A stretch of DNA of 64,000 nt from contig CACSIL010000045.1 of NCBI GenBank assembly GCA_902705825.1, positions 114,212-178,211 on the forward strand, given 5' to 3'. Of this stretch, positions 44,260-54,645 are shown piece by piece (the first letter of the stretch is position 1; the number at the start of each line of letters is the position of its first letter). The DNA is from Halioglobus japonicus. Its GTDB lineage: Bacteria; Pseudomonadota; Gammaproteobacteria; Pseudomonadales; Halieaceae. A program made the translations under genes and the position numbers. A model generated the notes under the pieces. It had not been told where the DNA came from, did no database searches, and worked only from the letters and a program-made list of their open reading frames with translations.

Positions 44260-44499
44260 GTGAAAGTATTCCGGCTCTATGGAACCAGTGCCTGCCACCT
44301 GTGTGAACAGGCAGAGGGCATGTTGGCCGTGCAACTGGACACGACAACAGGCACCAGTATCGAACTGGTGGATATTGTCGAATCGGATGTGCTGTTTGAG
44401 CGATACGGCCTGCGAATTCCCGTGTTACAACACCCTGACGGGCGGGAGTTGAACTGGCCTTTCAGGCCAGAACAATTACAGGTTTTCCTGACATCCTGA
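44260..44499 (+). CDS. Glutaredoxin-like protein (DUF836 type)
   Basis: A 79-residue thioredoxin-fold protein with a CxxC redox motif in LYGTSACHLCEQAEGML and the cis-Pro in RIPVLQHPDG. It is the small YfcG-independent glutaredoxin-like type found beside housekeeping genes. The start is GTG 44260, chosen because GGGGGC is positioned 7 bases upstream and the fold begins at once; upstream in-frame ATGs would add a stretch without fold similarity. It converges on the universal stress gene with a 14-base gap. Confidence 0.83.
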   Translation: MKVFRLYGTSACHLCEQAEGMLAVQLDTTTGTSIELVDIVESDVLFERYGLRIPVLQHPDGRELNWPFRPEQLQVFLTS

Positions 44500-44513
44500 G
44501 TACTGGGTGAGTG

Positions 44514-44948
44514 TTACTTTCCTACTCGTACGGCAAGTACATCACAGCTGGCACCATGCAGCACTCCGTTTGCAGTGGAGCCCATCAGCAGGGCGAGTCC
44601 GTGGCGACCATGGCTGCCGATTACAATTAAATCTGTGCCCAGCTCCTTTGCCGCGCTATGTATCTCAACTTCCGGTTTGCCGAGAACGATTGTCTGGTGC
44701 TCTACATCAATGCCGTGCTGTTCAGCAAAACGTCGCATTTGCTGCGTGGCTTGCTGATGAATCTCTTCCTGGATGCCGGAGAAATCCATGGGGATATCGC
44801 CGCCGTAGGCAAAGCTCAGCGGCTCGATGACATGGATAAAATGCAGTGCAGCCTGATTGGCGTCGGCGAGCGCGCGCGCCCGCTCTGCCACCATATTGGA
44901 TTCTTCGCTGAGGTCAATTGCGACCAGTATATTTTTGTATTGGGACAT
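44514..44948 (-). CDS. Universal stress protein (UspA family)
   Basis: A 144-residue single-domain Usp, an alpha/beta nucleotide-binding fold. It begins MSQYKNILVAIDLSEESNMV and carries the ATP-binding G-2x-G-9x-G(S/T) motif in IGSHGRHGLALLMGSTANG followed by the Cys-Asp-Val-Leu-Ala-Val-Arg strand (CDVLAVRV). It is probably induced on growth arrest or stress. The single-gene transcript runs leftward. Confidence 0.93.
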   Translation of the reverse strand: MSQYKNILVAIDLSEESNMVAERARALADANQAALHFIHVIEPLSFAYGGDIPMDFSGIQEEIHQQATQQMRRFAEQHGIDVEHQTIVLGKPEVEIHSAAKELGTDLIVIGSHGRHGLALLMGSTANGVLHGASCDVLAVRVGK

Positions 44949-45067
44949 ATCGGTGCTCCATCTCGTAAACTCCGCACCATTTATAGCATAGAATGCGTCC
45001 CGGGCAACCAGCTCTAACGCGGGTTGCTGCGAAGATGCCTTTGGCTTGACCTGAATCAGGTATATGA

Positions 45068-45514
45068 ATGCTGAATTTCCTGCTAATTCTTATTGTTATC
45101 GCCGTTGCTGTTGCGCCACTTGTACAATTTTTGCCCAGCAAAAGACAGCGAGAAATTGCCGGCTTGCGAGAATATGCTGCGGTGCACGGACTATTTGTTG
45201 AGTTTCGCGACGCACCGGTGCGCGTTCCGGTAGTGGGGCAGACCAGAGGTGTTATTTACTATGGCAAGCGCTTGCCGACCAGTCGCCAGGACACCGTCGT
45301 ATCGGCGGCCTGGGCAAAGGATGATGAAGGGTGGCGCAGTGTCGGCCCCAGGCTTCCTGTACCCGCTCCACTTGAGGAATTGTCGGTTGAGGTTATCGCC
45401 GCCAGCGTCGACCAGTTCAGCTGTGGTGTGTACTGGCGGGAGACAGAAGGGGAGGCCGGTGTGGAGCAAATAAAGCAGATTTTGGAGCGTTGGTGTGCAT
45501 TGTTAATACAGTGA
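45068..45514 (+). CDS. Membrane-anchored protein of unknown function
   Basis: A 148-residue protein with one N-terminal membrane helix (FLLILIVIAVAVAPLVQFL, residues 4-22), then a charged soluble domain (KRQREIAGLREYAAVHGLFV onward). The soluble part has a preprotein-like mix of strands ending in the helix VEQIKQILERWCALLIQ. No lipobox. Similar small proteins sit near topA in related bacteria, as I recall, but no function is known. Alternative in-frame starts exist only inside the helix. Confidence 0.7.
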   Translation: MLNFLLILIVIAVAVAPLVQFLPSKRQREIAGLREYAAVHGLFVEFRDAPVRVPVVGQTRGVIYYGKRLPTSRQDTVVSAAWAKDDEGWRSVGPRLPVPAPLEELSVEVIAASVDQFSCGVYWRETEGEAGVEQIKQILERWCALLIQ

Positions 45515-45622
45515 AGATTGGTATTTTTTCTTGACCCCAGCGACTTGGCGACATATATATGCCCCTTTTTTGCGCATCTTGCGCGGGGAAATCGAACATT
45601 TTTGGCGGTTAGTAAGGAGTTT

Positions 45623-48280
45623 ATGGGTAAATCACTGGTTATCGTGGAGTCGCCGGCCAAGGCCAAGACCATCAACAAGTACCTCGGCCCGGACTTCATC
45701 GTAAAATCGAGCATCGGGCACATCCGGGATCTTCCCACATCCGGTAGTGGCACGACTAAGGCAGACCCTAAAGAGCGTGCTGCTCAAGCGGCGCGCACAC
45801 GCAAAATGGCTCCGAAGCAGAAAGCCGCGTACAAGAAAAAGAACGCGCGCAAGCAATTGGTGCGGCGGATGGGAATCGATCCCGACAGCGGTTGGGCGGC
45901 GAATTACCAAGTCCTTCCCGGTAAGGAAAAAGTGGTCAATGAGTTGACCAAACTGGCCGAAAAATCCGATGCCATCTATCTCGCGACCGACCTTGACCGC
46001 GAGGGAGAGGCCATCGCCTGGCACCTGAAGGAGGCGATCGGTGGCGATCCGTCCCGCTACCAGCGGGTGGTATTCAATGAAATCACCAAAAAGGCTATCA
46101 CTGAGGCCTTTAAAGAACCGTCAAAGCTGGATATGGACCGCGTCAATGCTCAGCAGGCGCGCCGCTTTCTTGATCGGGTGGTCGGCTTCATGGTCTCGCC
46201 GCTGTTGTGGGCGAAAGTCGCCAGGGGGCTCTCTGCCGGGCGCGTTCAATCGGTCGCGGTGCGCTTGATCGTTGAGCGTGAACGCGAGATTCGCGCTTTC
46301 GTACCCGAGGAATACTGGGAAATTCACGCCGACCTGGCGACAGGGGCAGGCGAGGAAGTCCGCTTTCAGGTTCGCAAACAAAATGGCAAAGAGTTTCGAC
46401 CCGGAGAAGAGGCCGCAGCCATGGCGGCTGTGGAAGCGTTGCAGAAACTGCCCTATGCCGTAAGCAAACGCGAGGACAAACCGACCCGCTCCAAGGCCCC
46501 GGCACCCTTTATAACCTCCACCTTGCAGCAGGCCGCGAGCACCAGACTGGGTTTCAGTGTCAAGAAAACCATGATGATGGCTCAGCGCCTGTACGAGGCG
46601 GGGTACATCACCTACATGCGTACCGATTCCACCAATTTGAGCGCCGATGCGGTCGAGGCCTGTCGTTCTTATATTGGCAAGAATTTCCCCAAACAGTACC
46701 TGCTTGATCAACCGCGGCTGTTTGCCTCCAAGGAGGGCGCTCAGGAAGCGCACGAGGCCATACGCCCCTCGGACGTCAATGTGCTGCAGAACACGCTTAA
46801 AGGTATGGAGCGTGACGCGGAGCGCCTCTACGAGCTGATCTGGCGCCAGTTTGTCGCCGGGCAGATGCCGGACGCGGAATACACCTCTACTCTGGTCACC
46901 GCTGCCGCAGGTGACTTCGAGCTTAACGCCAAGGGCCGCATTATCCGTTTTGACGGTTACACGCGTGTGCTGACTCCCGCTGCGCGTAAGAAAGAGGACG
47001 CTGTGCTGCCCGACGTGAAAGAGGGCGAGTCGCTTAACCTGCTGAAACTGGACCCGGCGCAGCACTTTACCAAACCCGCGTCACGATACGGTGAGGCGAG
47101 TCTGGTGCGTGAGTTGGAGAAGCGCGGTATCGGCCGCCCGTCCACCTATGCTGCCATTATCTCGACCATCCAGGAACGCGGCTATGTGCGGCTGGAGAAC
47201 AAACGTTTCTACGCAGAGAAAATGGGCGATATCGTAACCCAGCGCCTGCAGGGCAGTTTTGCCGAATTGCTGGATTACGGTTTTACCGCCTCCATGGAGA
47301 AACATCTCGATGAGGTAGCAACGGGCCAGCTCGAATGGCACCAGTTGTTAGATAACTTTTATGCAGAGTTCAGCGGGCTTCTGGAAAAAGCAGAAGAACC
47401 TGAACCTGACGGCATGCAGCCCAATCAGCCAACGATGACGGATATCGAGTGCAGCACCTGCGGGCGGCCAATGCAGGTGCGAACCGCCAGTACGGGTGTG
47501 TTTTTGGGCTGTTCCGGTTATGCATTACCCCCCAAGGAACGCTGCAAGACCACGCTTAACCTGACCTCCGGCGATGAGGCAATCAGGGAGGATGCCGATG
47601 ACGAGGCTGAATCTCGCCTGCTGCGCAGCAAGCACCGCTGTCCGCTGTGTAATACGGCAATGGATAGTTACCTTATCGATGAAAGTCGCAAGCTTCACGT
47701 GTGTGGTAACAACCCCGATTGCCCGGGATTTGAAGTAGAGAAGGGCAAGTTCAAGATCAAGGGTTATGACGGGCCTGTCCTGGAGTGTGATAAATGCGGC
47801 GCCGAAATGCAGCTCAAGACGGGGCGTTTTGGAAAGTACTTCGGCTGTACAGCCGAAGACTGCAAAAATACCCGTAAGTTACTGCGCAGCGGGGAGGCCG
47901 CACCACCGAAGATGGATCCGGTGCCGATGCCCGAGCTGGAGTGCCAGAAGGTCGAAGATCACTATATATTGCGCGACGGAGCTGCCGGTTTGTTTCTGGC
48001 AGCCAGCCAGTTTCCGCGCAATCGTGAGACGCGTGCACCGCTGGTTAGCGAGCTTCTGCCGCACAAGTCCGAGATCGACCCCAAGTACACCTTCTTGTTC
48101 ACTGCGCCTACTGAGGACGATGACGGTAACCCCACTCAGGTGCGCTTCAGTCGGAAAACCAAAGAGCAGTACGTGATGACTGAAGTGGATGGCAAAGCCA
48201 CTGGCTGGAAGGCTTTTTACGGCAATGGCAAATGGCTGGTAGAGTCGGCTGCGACCAAGCGCGCTGCGAAAAAGAAATGA
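45623..48280 (+). CDS. topA: DNA topoisomerase I
   Basis: Relaxes negative supercoils behind RNA polymerase. Toprim domain at the N-terminus ([19 protein letters not shown] and [15 protein letters not shown]), active-site Tyr331 in [11 protein letters not shown], and the C-terminal zinc ribbons [19 protein letters not shown] and [16 protein letters not shown]. The start at ATG 45623 has AAGGAG 5 bases upstream and gives 885 residues; an in-frame ATG 35 codons earlier is in the leader. A T8 run at 48300-48307 follows the stop but without a convincing stem. Confidence 0.97.
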   Translation: MGKSLVIVESPAKAKTINKYLGPDFIVKSSIGHIRDLPTSGSGTTKADPKERAAQAARTRKMAPKQKAAYKKKNARKQLVRRMGIDPDSGWAANYQVLPGKEKVVNELTKLAEKSDAIYLATDLDREGEAIAWHLKEAIGGDPSRYQRVVFNEITKKAITEAFKEPSKLDMDRVNAQQARRFLDRVVGFMVSPLLWAKVARGLSAGRVQSVAVRLIVEREREIRAFVPEEYWEIHADLATGAGEEVRFQVRKQNGKEFRPGEEAAAMAAVEALQKLPYAVSKREDKPTRSKAPAPFITSTLQQAASTRLGFSVKKTMMMAQRLYEAGYITYMRTDSTNLSADAVEACRSYIGKNFPKQYLLDQPRLFASKEGAQEAHEAIRPSDVNVLQNTLKGMERDAERLYELIWRQFVAGQMPDAEYTSTLVTAAAGDFELNAKGRIIRFDGYTRVLTPAARKKEDAVLPDVKEGESLNLLKLDPAQHFTKPASRYGEASLVRELEKRGIGRPSTYAAIISTIQERGYVRLENKRFYAEKMGDIVTQRLQGSFAELLDYGFTASMEKHLDEVATGQLEWHQLLDNFYAEFSGLLEKAEEPEPDGMQPNQPTMTDIECSTCGRPMQVRTASTGVFLGCSGYALPPKERCKTTLNLTSGDEAIREDADDEAESRLLRSKHRCPLCNTAMDSYLIDESRKLHVCGNNPDCPGFEVEKGKFKIKGYDGPVLECDKCGAEMQLKTGRFGKYFGCTAEDCKNTRKLLRSGEAAPPKMDPVPMPELECQKVEDHYILRDGAAGLFLAASQFPRNRETRAPLVSELLPHKSEIDPKYTFLFTAPTEDDDGNPTQVRFSRKTKEQYVMTEVDGKATGWKAFYGNGKWLVESAATKRAAKKK

Positions 48281-48408
48281 AAATGGGTCGTGCAGGTTTT
48301 TTTTCATCAAGGGATGGAAGTAGATCGCAGTTCGCAGATTGAGGTTGGTCGCCCGGGATAGCAACTGGTAGACTGATATCGTCTGCTAAATGAATAGAGG
48401 TTAATTGA

Positions 48409-48663
48409 GTGAGTACATCCCTGTTGGAAATTGTTGATCGTGGAGACGGAGAAATCGTCCTGCAGCGTGCGGATAGCGATTCTGATCCCCTGCTGACCGT
48501 CAGTTTTTCTGACGAAGCGCGTATCTACATAATGGACAATAGCCTTGAGGTTGCCAAGGCGATGATACAGGCTGGTATTCAGGCAGCAGCGGTAATTTCT
48601 GAACGCGGTGACGCTGAGGCCGAGGCCGAAGAACCCCAGGAGACACCGCGCGTACTACACTAG
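48409..48663 (+). CDS. Small conserved protein between topA and lexA
   Basis: An 84-residue soluble acidic protein: a beta-rich half (VDRGDGEIVLQRADSDSDPL), a helix (LEVAKAMIQAGIQAAAVISE) and a Glu-rich tail. A similar small gene lies between topA and lexA in Pseudomonas, from memory, which supports it as a real gene. Its function is unknown. The start is GTG 48409 (gtgagtacatcc), with AGAGG upstream. It converges on lexA with only four bases between the stop codons. Confidence 0.78.
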   Translation: MSTSLLEIVDRGDGEIVLQRADSDSDPLLTVSFSDEARIYIMDNSLEVAKAMIQAGIQAAAVISERGDAEAEAEEPQETPRVLH

Positions 48664-48667
48664 ACGG

Positions 48668-49270
48668 TCACACCCCTCGGCGTAGTACCCCTACGCTGAG
48701 TCCTTCAATGGCAAAGGTTTTATCACGTAAATCGACAACGATGGGCTGGTAGTCCGGATTTTCCGGCAGCAAATGCACCAGGTGTTTTTTGCTCGTATGC
48801 TGCAGGCGTTTCACGGTGACCTCGTCTTCTATTCGCGCAATGACGATATCGCCATTCTTCGCAACTGGCGTGCTGTGCACTGCCAGTAGATCGCCATCGA
48901 AAATACCCACATCGATCATACTGTCGCCCTGTACCCTGAGAAAAAAGTCTGCTTGCGGCTTGAAGAAGCTCGCCGGAAGATCGCAGTATTCTTCGATATG
49001 TGCTTCGGCCAGAATAGGGTTTCCGGCTGCGACGCGCCCGATGATGGGAATGCCTGCACTTTCTGGTAGACGTATCCCCCTGGAGGCACCGGCTATCATT
49101 TCAATCGCTCCCTTGCGCGCAAGTGCTTTGAGGTGTTCCTCAGCGGCGTTGGCAGATTTGAACCCGAGCTTTTGGGCGATGTCGGCACGGGTGGGGGGGT
49201 AGCCTGTCTCGTCGATATGCTGGCGGACGATGTCGAGTACTTGCTGCTGCCGCTGTGTGAGCTTTTCCAT
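48668..49270 (-). CDS. lexA: SOS repressor LexA
   Basis: Represses the SOS regulon and is self-cleaved when RecA is activated. N-terminal winged helix ([29 protein letters not shown]), cleavage site A82-G83 in RVAAGNPI, and the catalytic dyad Ser117 (QGDSMIDVG) and Lys154 (EVTVKRLQ). I set the start at ATG 49270 (MEKLTQRQQ, 200 residues), with GAGGG 8 bases upstream; a GTG directly before it is an alternative. Two LexA boxes lie over its own promoter, so it is autorepressed. No sulA-like gene follows here. Confidence 0.97.
   Translation of the reverse strand: MEKLTQRQQQVLDIVRQHIDETGYPPTRADIAQKLGFKSANAAEEHLKALARKGAIEMIAGASRGIRLPESAGIPIIGRVAAGNPILAEAHIEEYCDLPASFFKPQADFFLRVQGDSMIDVGIFDGDLLAVHSTPVAKNGDIVIARIEDEVTVKRLQHTSKKHLVHLLPENPDYQPIVVDLRDKTFAIEGLSVGVLRRGV
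48676..48700. terminator. Hairpin at the convergent end of lexA
   Basis: A 10-bp stem CTCGGCGTAG / CTACGCTGAG (one G-T pair) with loop TACCC, inside the last codons of lexA and 12 bases past the stop of the rightward small gene. It could act as a terminator for that gene, although the downstream TCCTTC is a poor U-run. Confidence 0.35.
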
Positions 49271-49282
49271 CACTGGAACCCT

Positions 49283-49334
49283 CTGTGATTATGTACAGTT
49301 ACTGTGATTATATACAGCATGGGTGTGTTTGCAA
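49283..49334 (-). promoter_or_regulatory. lexA promoter with two SOS boxes
   Basis: Two CTG-N10-CAG SOS boxes: 49283-49298 (ctgtgattatgtacag) and 49302-49317 (ctgtgattatatacag), three bases apart. On the minus strand the promoter is TTGCAA (49334-49329), a 16-base spacer and TATAAT (49312-49307); the distal box overlaps the -10 and the proximal box covers the start region. The same paired layout is known for E. coli lexA. The rest of the gap up to 49520 shows no gene. Confidence 0.93.
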
Positions 49335-49520
49335 TGATTCAGCGTCGATGCGTTGTATTGAGCGAGTGATATGGGGTATTTGTGGCGGCGGGCTGCAGAG
49401 GTTTTGGTCACAACCGGTGGCCGCAGGCCCTGAGTATATAGGGTGCGAAAATAGAGTTGGGTGGGCGAGTTATTATTGCAGTTTCGGGCTGGTAGAAGAG
49501 GGAGTGCCGACTAAAGCGGC

Positions 49521-49742
49521 CTATAGCTGCGCAGAGCTGGTTTTCTGCTTGTAGACAATATAAGCGAGCAGTACCGCCGCGAGTTCCGCGCCGGCAAAAA
49601 GGAAAATACTCTGGCTATTGAACGCAGCGGCCAGTGCCTGCCCGCTGGCAATGAAAAAATTGAGTACAAGGCCCGTATTCAAAACCGTGATCAGAGCCAT
49701 GATGGTGACCACGACCATATTCAGTTGCTTCATTCCAGCCAT
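49521..49742 (-). CDS. Small two-helix membrane protein
   Basis: A 73-residue protein, MAGMKQLNMVVVTIMALITV onward, with two membrane helices (about 9-31 and 46-65) and a short basic tail (YKQKTSSAQL). The start at ATG 49742 has GGAGG 6 bases upstream, which argues for a real gene. An in-frame upstream extension contains no ribosome site. No family recognised; it could be a small regulator or subunit. It lies upstream of lexA and downstream of the alcohol dehydrogenase on the same strand. Confidence 0.65.
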   Translation of the reverse strand: MAGMKQLNMVVVTIMALITVLNTGLVLNFFIASGQALAAAFNSQSIFLFAGAELAAVLLAYIVYKQKTSSAQL

Positions 49743-49842
49743 ATTCTGCCTCCGGATATTCTCTCCAAGCAGTTTTATTGTGACTCTGCAACCCAACCGT
49801 ACCACTAGAGTCTCGGTCTAGGCAAGGGGCATGCACAGCCGG

Positions 49843-52068
49843 TCAGTCCGCGGTTCTATCCTTTTCAGCCATTTGCCGCAGTGCCTGTCCTCGTTGTGCC
49901 TGCTGAATGACATAGGCGCGGATGGCCTCGGCTTGCTCTGCGCTTATATTGTCAGCAAAGGATGCCATGCCCTTGTCTTTCAACTGACCACCGCGTACCA
50001 CGGCCTCCCAACCCTTGGCATCCCACAGGTAGGCTGAGCCGCGCAGGTCTGGAATCAGCAGGCCGGAGACCGCATTCAGGCCATGGCAGCCCATGCAGAC
50101 ATCCTGATAGGTGGTGTGTCCAAGCTTGATCGTTTCCGCATTGGCGGTGAGCTCAGGGGGGTTGAACACCACGACAGGCTCCCAAGTTACCGGCGGCAGC
50201 GTGGCCTTTCCTCCGAGTTTGAATGTCAGCACACGGCTCACATTCGGCAGGCTTTCGGCTTGTACATACTCGCCAAAGACCAACGCGAAGGCACCGCCCC
50301 ATCCCACATTGATGGAAATGTACTGCTCACCGTCGAGTTCATAGCTGATAGGTGGTGCAACCACACCTGTCTGGGTGGGGTAGCTCCAGAGTTCTTCGCC
50401 TGTATCGGCGCGGTAGGCGACAAACTTGCCGTCGGCGGTTCCCTGCAGCACCAGGTTGCCCGCAGTGGCAAGTGTGCCGCCGTTCCACGGTCCGCGGTAC
50501 TCCACGCGCCAGGCCTCCTTCTGTGCAACCGGATCCCAGGCCAGCAAGCGGCCTTTTATCAGTGCGCCTATTGCGTCGCGCTCGGCCTGGTCGTCTGGCA
50601 GGCCAGCGATAATGCCGTCTGTGCCGGTATTACCGACCCCGGGATTGTATTCGAAGTTCTCCGGTTGGCCGTAGACGGCAGGGATATCAAGCACAGGGAT
50701 ATACGTCAGCCCGGTATCGGGGCTGTAAGACATTGGGTGCCAGTTGTGCCCCCCGAGGTAGGAGGGGAAAATGGTGAACGGGGTTTCCTCATAGCGTGCG
50801 CCCGCGACCTCCACCGGTCGGCCGGTTTTCTTGTCAACGTGAGTTGCCCAGGTGATATCAATGTAGTTTTCGGCCGATAGCAACTCGCCTGTTGCGCGAT
50901 CCAGCACGTAGAAAAATCCGTTTTTCGGAGCCTGCATCAACACTTTCCTGGTGGCGCCATCCAGTTTGATGTCGGCCAGAATGATGCTCTGTGTTGCCGT
51001 GTAGTCCCAGCTTTCACCGGGTGTTGTCTGGTAGTGCCAGACATATTCACCGGTGTCGGGGCGCACTGCGACGATCGATGACAGGAACAGGTTGTCACCG
51101 CCGCCCGGTGAACGGATTTCCCGGTTCCACGGTGTCCCATTACCCACACCGAAATACAGTAAGTCGAGTTTTGGATCATAGGCCATGGAATCCCACACGG
51201 TGCCGCCACCGCCGCCGAGCTTCCACCATTCGCCATTCCATGTCTCGGCCGCCATTTTCATGGCGTCGTTCTCAAACCCCAAAGCTGGATCGCCCGGAAC
51301 CGTGTAAAACCGCCAGACCAGAGACCCATCCTTAACACTGTAGGCGCTGATGAACCCGCGAACCCCGAACTCTGCGCCACCATTGCCGATCAATACCTTG
51401 CCCTTGACCACGCGCGGCGCTCCGGTGATGGTATAGGGCAGTGCGGGATCGAAGGTGGCCACCTCCCACTTTACTTTGCCATCGGCTGCATCGAGTGCGA
51501 ATAATCGGCCATCCAGTGCGCCAACAAAGACGCGCCCGTTCCAGACGGCAACGCCGCGGTTTACCGGGCCGCAACAGGTGTGTTTGATCTTGTCTTTCGC
51601 CACTTTGGGATCAAACGTCCACAGCAGCTTGCCCGTGCGTGCATCGAGCGCGTGGACGATGCTCCAGGCGGAGGTGGTATACATGACGCCGTCAACAACA
51701 ATAGAGGTGGCTTCAACACCGCGCTCTGTTTCAAGGTCGTACGACCAGCTCAAACCCAGTGGTGCAATATTGTCTGCGTTGATCTGAGCAAGTGGGCTGA
51801 AGCGTTGTTCGCTATAGGTACGCCCGTAGGACATCCAATTGCCCGGTTCCTTGTCGGCCTGTATCAGGCGCTTGGCATTTACTGAGGCTGGCGCAATGGT
51901 GGGCTTCGGTTCTGCTGCAGGTTCGGGTGGGGGCGGCGGCGCTGCGCTGGCCGGTGCGGTTGCGATCGCTTTCTCGGCGGGTACTGTGGTCGGTTCGTCG
52001 CGATCACATGCCGTAAGTATCGAAGTGCCCAGGGTGATAACGGTGAGAGTAAGTAGATGCCTGACCAT
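49843..52068 (-). CDS. PQQ-dependent quinohemoprotein alcohol dehydrogenase, lipoprotein form
   Basis: A 741-residue type II-like quinohemoprotein. The eight-bladed PQQ propeller has the vicinal disulfide C165-C166 ([12 protein letters not shown]) and repeated W-motifs ([30 protein letters not shown]). The C-terminal cytochrome c domain has heme-binding CMGCHG and a distal Met in [13 protein letters not shown]. The N-terminus is a lipoprotein signal ([10 protein letters not shown]21) followed by a Pro/Ala-rich linker; Asp at +2 would retain it in the inner membrane. It oxidises alcohols in the periplasm, passing electrons to the respiratory chain. No pqq genes are in the window. Confidence 0.92.
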   Translation of the reverse strand: MVRHLLTLTVITLGTSILTACDRDEPTTVPAEKAIATAPASAAPPPPPEPAAEPKPTIAPASVNAKRLIQADKEPGNWMSYGRTYSEQRFSPLAQINADNIAPLGLSWSYDLETERGVEATSIVVDGVMYTTSAWSIVHALDARTGKLLWTFDPKVAKDKIKHTCCGPVNRGVAVWNGRVFVGALDGRLFALDAADGKVKWEVATFDPALPYTITGAPRVVKGKVLIGNGGAEFGVRGFISAYSVKDGSLVWRFYTVPGDPALGFENDAMKMAAETWNGEWWKLGGGGGTVWDSMAYDPKLDLLYFGVGNGTPWNREIRSPGGGDNLFLSSIVAVRPDTGEYVWHYQTTPGESWDYTATQSIILADIKLDGATRKVLMQAPKNGFFYVLDRATGELLSAENYIDITWATHVDKKTGRPVEVAGARYEETPFTIFPSYLGGHNWHPMSYSPDTGLTYIPVLDIPAVYGQPENFEYNPGVGNTGTDGIIAGLPDDQAERDAIGALIKGRLLAWDPVAQKEAWRVEYRGPWNGGTLATAGNLVLQGTADGKFVAYRADTGEELWSYPTQTGVVAPPISYELDGEQYISINVGWGGAFALVFGEYVQAESLPNVSRVLTFKLGGKATLPPVTWEPVVVFNPPELTANAETIKLGHTTYQDVCMGCHGLNAVSGLLIPDLRGSAYLWDAKGWEAVVRGGQLKDKGMASFADNISAEQAEAIRAYVIQQAQRGQALRQMAEKDRTAD

Positions 52069-52222
52069 AAATTTCGACCCTCAAAACAGTGTGCGTTGAT
52101 AGCTTTATTAGTGTTTGCAGCTTATACCGTTGGGCACTGGGGTACCAGTGCCGCAGAGCGCACTAGACGCCCTGCACAGGGAATCCCGCGCAGGCTGTTT
52201 GTATTGAATCCTGCGACAGATG

Positions 52223-53239
52223 CTATAGCGCGATTTCGGCCATTTCCCGCAACAGTGTGATATCGCCGTTTATCAGCAGCGATGTCACGGGCGAGTCCTC
52301 CCAATCCTTGAGCTTTTCGCGGATGCGGTCTCGCGGGCCGACCAGCGATACCTCGTCGGCGAACTGGTCGGGTACCGCCGCAATCGCTTCGTCGCGCTTG
52401 CCTTCCATGAACAGGCTCTGCACGGTTTCAGCTTCATCCGCAAAGCCCATGCGCGCCATCAATTCCTTGTGGAAGTTGCGTTTGGCGGCGCCCATGCCGC
52501 CGATATAAAAGCCCAGCATGGCTTTGACCGGATACAGAGCCTGCGCCATGTCGTCGTTGATGTTCACCATAACCGTCGGTGCTATTTCAAAACCGGGTTT
52601 AGCGTCTACCAGTTGGTCAGCGTAAACTTCCTGCCGGTAGGGGGAGTAATACAGCGGCAACCAGCCATCGGCGATCTGGGCTGTCTGCGTGACATTTTTG
52701 GGACCTTCAGCGCCGATATAAATAGGCACATCGGCCCGCAGTGGATGTGTGATCGGTTTCAGCGGTTTGCCCATGCCCCAGGCACCGGGGCCATTGTATG
52801 GAAGTGGATAAAATTCCCCATCGCTGACGACCGGTTCTTCCCGCGCGAGTACCTTGCGGATGATGTCTACATACTCACGCGTGCGGGTCACCGGTTTGCT
52901 GTAGGGCTGCCCGTACCAACCTTCCACTACCTGCGGGCCGGATACGCCAAGGCCGAGGATCATTCGTCCTCCGGAGAGATGGTCTAGCGCCAGCGTGGCC
53001 ATCGCACAAGCGGTGGGTGTGCGGGCCGACAATTGCGCGACAGCGGTGCCAAGGCGAATCGTTGAGGTGTGGGCACCAACCCAGGCCAGCGGCGTAAAAC
53101 AATCGTTGCCCCACGATTCTGCCATCCACACAGAGTCGAACCCAAGGCGCTCGGCCTCCTGGGCCATCTCGACATGTGCATTGCCGGGCGACATCGCGCC
53201 CCAGTAGCCCAGTTGCAGGCCCAGTGTCAGTTTTGCCAT
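52223..53239 (-). CDS. LLM-class flavin-dependent oxidoreductase
   Basis: A 338-residue luciferase-like TIM-barrel protein. It has the family pattern LGLQLGYWGAMSPGNAHVEM, FDSVWMAESWGNDCFTPL, LGTAVAQLSARTP, LDHLSGGRMILGLGVSG and VPIYIGAEGPKNVTQTAQIA. Members use FMN or F420; database names often say F420-dependent, but the cofactor cannot be read from sequence here and gammaproteobacteria generally lack F420. The substrate is unknown. The start at ATG 53239 has AAGGAGA 8 bases upstream; the 49-codon upstream extension is not family-like. Confidence 0.87.
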   Translation of the reverse strand: MAKLTLGLQLGYWGAMSPGNAHVEMAQEAERLGFDSVWMAESWGNDCFTPLAWVGAHTSTIRLGTAVAQLSARTPTACAMATLALDHLSGGRMILGLGVSGPQVVEGWYGQPYSKPVTRTREYVDIIRKVLAREEPVVSDGEFYPLPYNGPGAWGMGKPLKPITHPLRADVPIYIGAEGPKNVTQTAQIADGWLPLYYSPYRQEVYADQLVDAKPGFEIAPTVMVNINDDMAQALYPVKAMLGFYIGGMGAAKRNFHKELMARMGFADEAETVQSLFMEGKRDEAIAAVPDQFADEVSLVGPRDRIREKLKDWEDSPVTSLLINGDITLLREMAEIAL

Positions 53240-53403
53240 GATCAGTCTCCTTGTATGAACGCGTAACTGTACGTCATCAGCGGCGCCGACAGAAAGTGTT
53301 TTCGGGCCAAATTCTCTGACTTCGCCGCTCAATGGTATTTTCAATCCACAGCTGCATTGGATAGACTCTGCGCTCCGCAATGACACCCCACATGGAGTAC
53401 GCT

Positions 53404-53901
53404 ATGAGTCAACTCACCCACCTCGACGAACACGGGGCAGCCCGCATGGTCGACGTTGGCGACAAGGCGGAGACTGAACGCATCGCAGTGGCGGCGGGGT
53501 TTGTGACCATGCAGCCTCAGACCATGGCCCTGCTGGAACAGGGTGCACACAAGAAGGGTGACGTGCTGGCGGTCGCCCGCATTGCCGGGATACAGGCGGC
53601 AAAGAAAACTTCTGACCTGATCCCGCTTTGTCACCCCCTGATGTTGACGTCGGTTGAAGTAAGCTTTGCGCTGGAAGCAGTAAAAAATCGTGTCAGCATT
53701 GAGGCGCGCTGCAAGGTTTCAGGTAAGACCGGTGTGGAAATGGAGGCGCTGACAGCCGTCTCTGTTGCGGCGCTGACTATTTACGATATGTGTAAAGCTG
53801 TCGATCGCGGTATAGAGATCGGTGGCCTTTGTCTGTTGCATAAAGAAGGTGGGAAATCCGGTGCTTGGCAGCGCGGGAACGAAGGTGACTCCCCGTGCTG
53901 A
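53404..53901 (+). CDS. moaC: Cyclic pyranopterin monophosphate synthase
   Basis: Second step of molybdenum cofactor synthesis, forming cyclic pyranopterin from the MoaA product. Typical segments are [32 protein letters not shown] and [21 protein letters not shown] with the active-site residues. The start at ATG 53404 has GGAGT upstream and gives 165 residues. It overlaps moaD by 7 bases, and moaE follows one base after moaD. moaA is not in this window. Confidence 0.96.
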   Translation: MSQLTHLDEHGAARMVDVGDKAETERIAVAAGFVTMQPQTMALLEQGAHKKGDVLAVARIAGIQAAKKTSDLIPLCHPLMLTSVEVSFALEAVKNRVSIEARCKVSGKTGVEMEALTAVSVAALTIYDMCKAVDRGIEIGGLCLLHKEGGKSGAWQRGNEGDSPC

Positions 53902-54149
53902 AAGTGCTTTTTTTTGCGCGGGTGCGCGAACAACTCGGTTGTGCGTCTGTAGATGTAGCCTGGCCAGAAACAGGGCTGGATCTCGATGCCCTGCAGGCGC
54001 AACTGTGTCGTGAGCATGGTGATGAATGGCGCGAGGTGCTGGCGCAAGAGAATATGGTGAGAGCCGTCAACCAGGTTGTTGTCGCCGAGAACCGTATTTT
54101 GTGCGATGGCGATGAGGTTGCGTTTTTTCCACCGGTCACAGGTGGTTGA
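53895..54149 (+). CDS. moaD: Molybdopterin synthase sulfur-carrier subunit
   Basis: An 84-residue ubiquitin-like sulfur carrier. The C-terminal Gly-Gly (FFPPVTGG) is thiocarboxylated by MoeB and inserted into MoaE. The start is GTG 53895 inside the end of moaC; the frame overlap suggests coupled translation. It has the usual length and fold pattern [15 protein letters not shown]. Confidence 0.95.
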   Translation: MLKVLFFARVREQLGCASVDVAWPETGLDLDALQAQLCREHGDEWREVLAQENMVRAVNQVVVAENRILCDGDEVAFFPPVTGG

Positions 54150-54150
54150 T

Positions 54151-54645
54151 ATGACAACTGCAGATACGATGCAGCTCGCCTTCACCGTCAGCGTACAGGA
54201 AGCTGATTTTGACATTGCGCAGTTGCAGCGTTCGCTACTGGCGGGCGCCGCAGCCGAAGGTGCTATCGCCACGTTCACAGGCTATGTGCGGCGCGACAAT
54301 GAGAACCGGCAGGTCGAAGGGTTGGAGCTGGAACACTATCCCGGCATGACCGAGGCCAGTATTAGCGCAATTATCGAACAGGCGGCAAAGCGCTGGCCGT
54401 TGCTTGGCGCCTGTGTGGTGCACCGTGTGGGAAAGCTCGTGCCCGGCGATCAGATTGTCTGGGTGGGCATAGCATCGGCACACCGCGAAGCCGCTTTCAG
54501 TGCCTGCGAATGTATTATGGACTTTCTCAAGACACAGGCACCTTTTTGGAAAAAAGAGCAAAGTTCTGGCAATGGGCACTGGGTGGAACCGCGCGAAATT
54601 GATTCCACACGGGCAGCTCGCTGGCACGAAGACACGGCAGAATAG
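54151..54645 (+). CDS. moaE: Molybdopterin synthase catalytic subunit
   Basis: Transfers sulfur from MoaD to cyclic pyranopterin. The signature ATFTGYVRRDNENRQVEGLE is near residue 40, HRVGKLVPGDQIVWVGIAS near 92 and the catalytic Lys region PFWKKEQ near 128. The ATG at 54151 is one base after the moaD stop; an ATG 25 codons upstream in the same frame lies within moaD and is not used. 164 residues. Confidence 0.95.
   Translation: MTTADTMQLAFTVSVQEADFDIAQLQRSLLAGAAAEGAIATFTGYVRRDNENRQVEGLELEHYPGMTEASISAIIEQAAKRWPLLGACVVHRVGKLVPGDQIVWVGIASAHREAAFSACECIMDFLKTQAPFWKKEQSSGNGHWVEPREIDSTRAARWHEDTAE

Noticed and set aside
48296..48310. Intrinsic terminator of topA at the T8 run
   Set aside because: No stable GC stem precedes the T-run.
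49285..49554. Plus-strand frame starting in the SOS boxes
   Set aside because: Starts inside the lexA operators, lacks a ribosome site, has Cys-rich unstructured composition and overlaps the small membrane protein gene.
53240..53403. Molybdenum cofactor riboswitch before moaC
   Set aside because: The gap is short and I could not find the conserved stem and junction pattern; only an ordinary leader with a GGAGT ribosome site.
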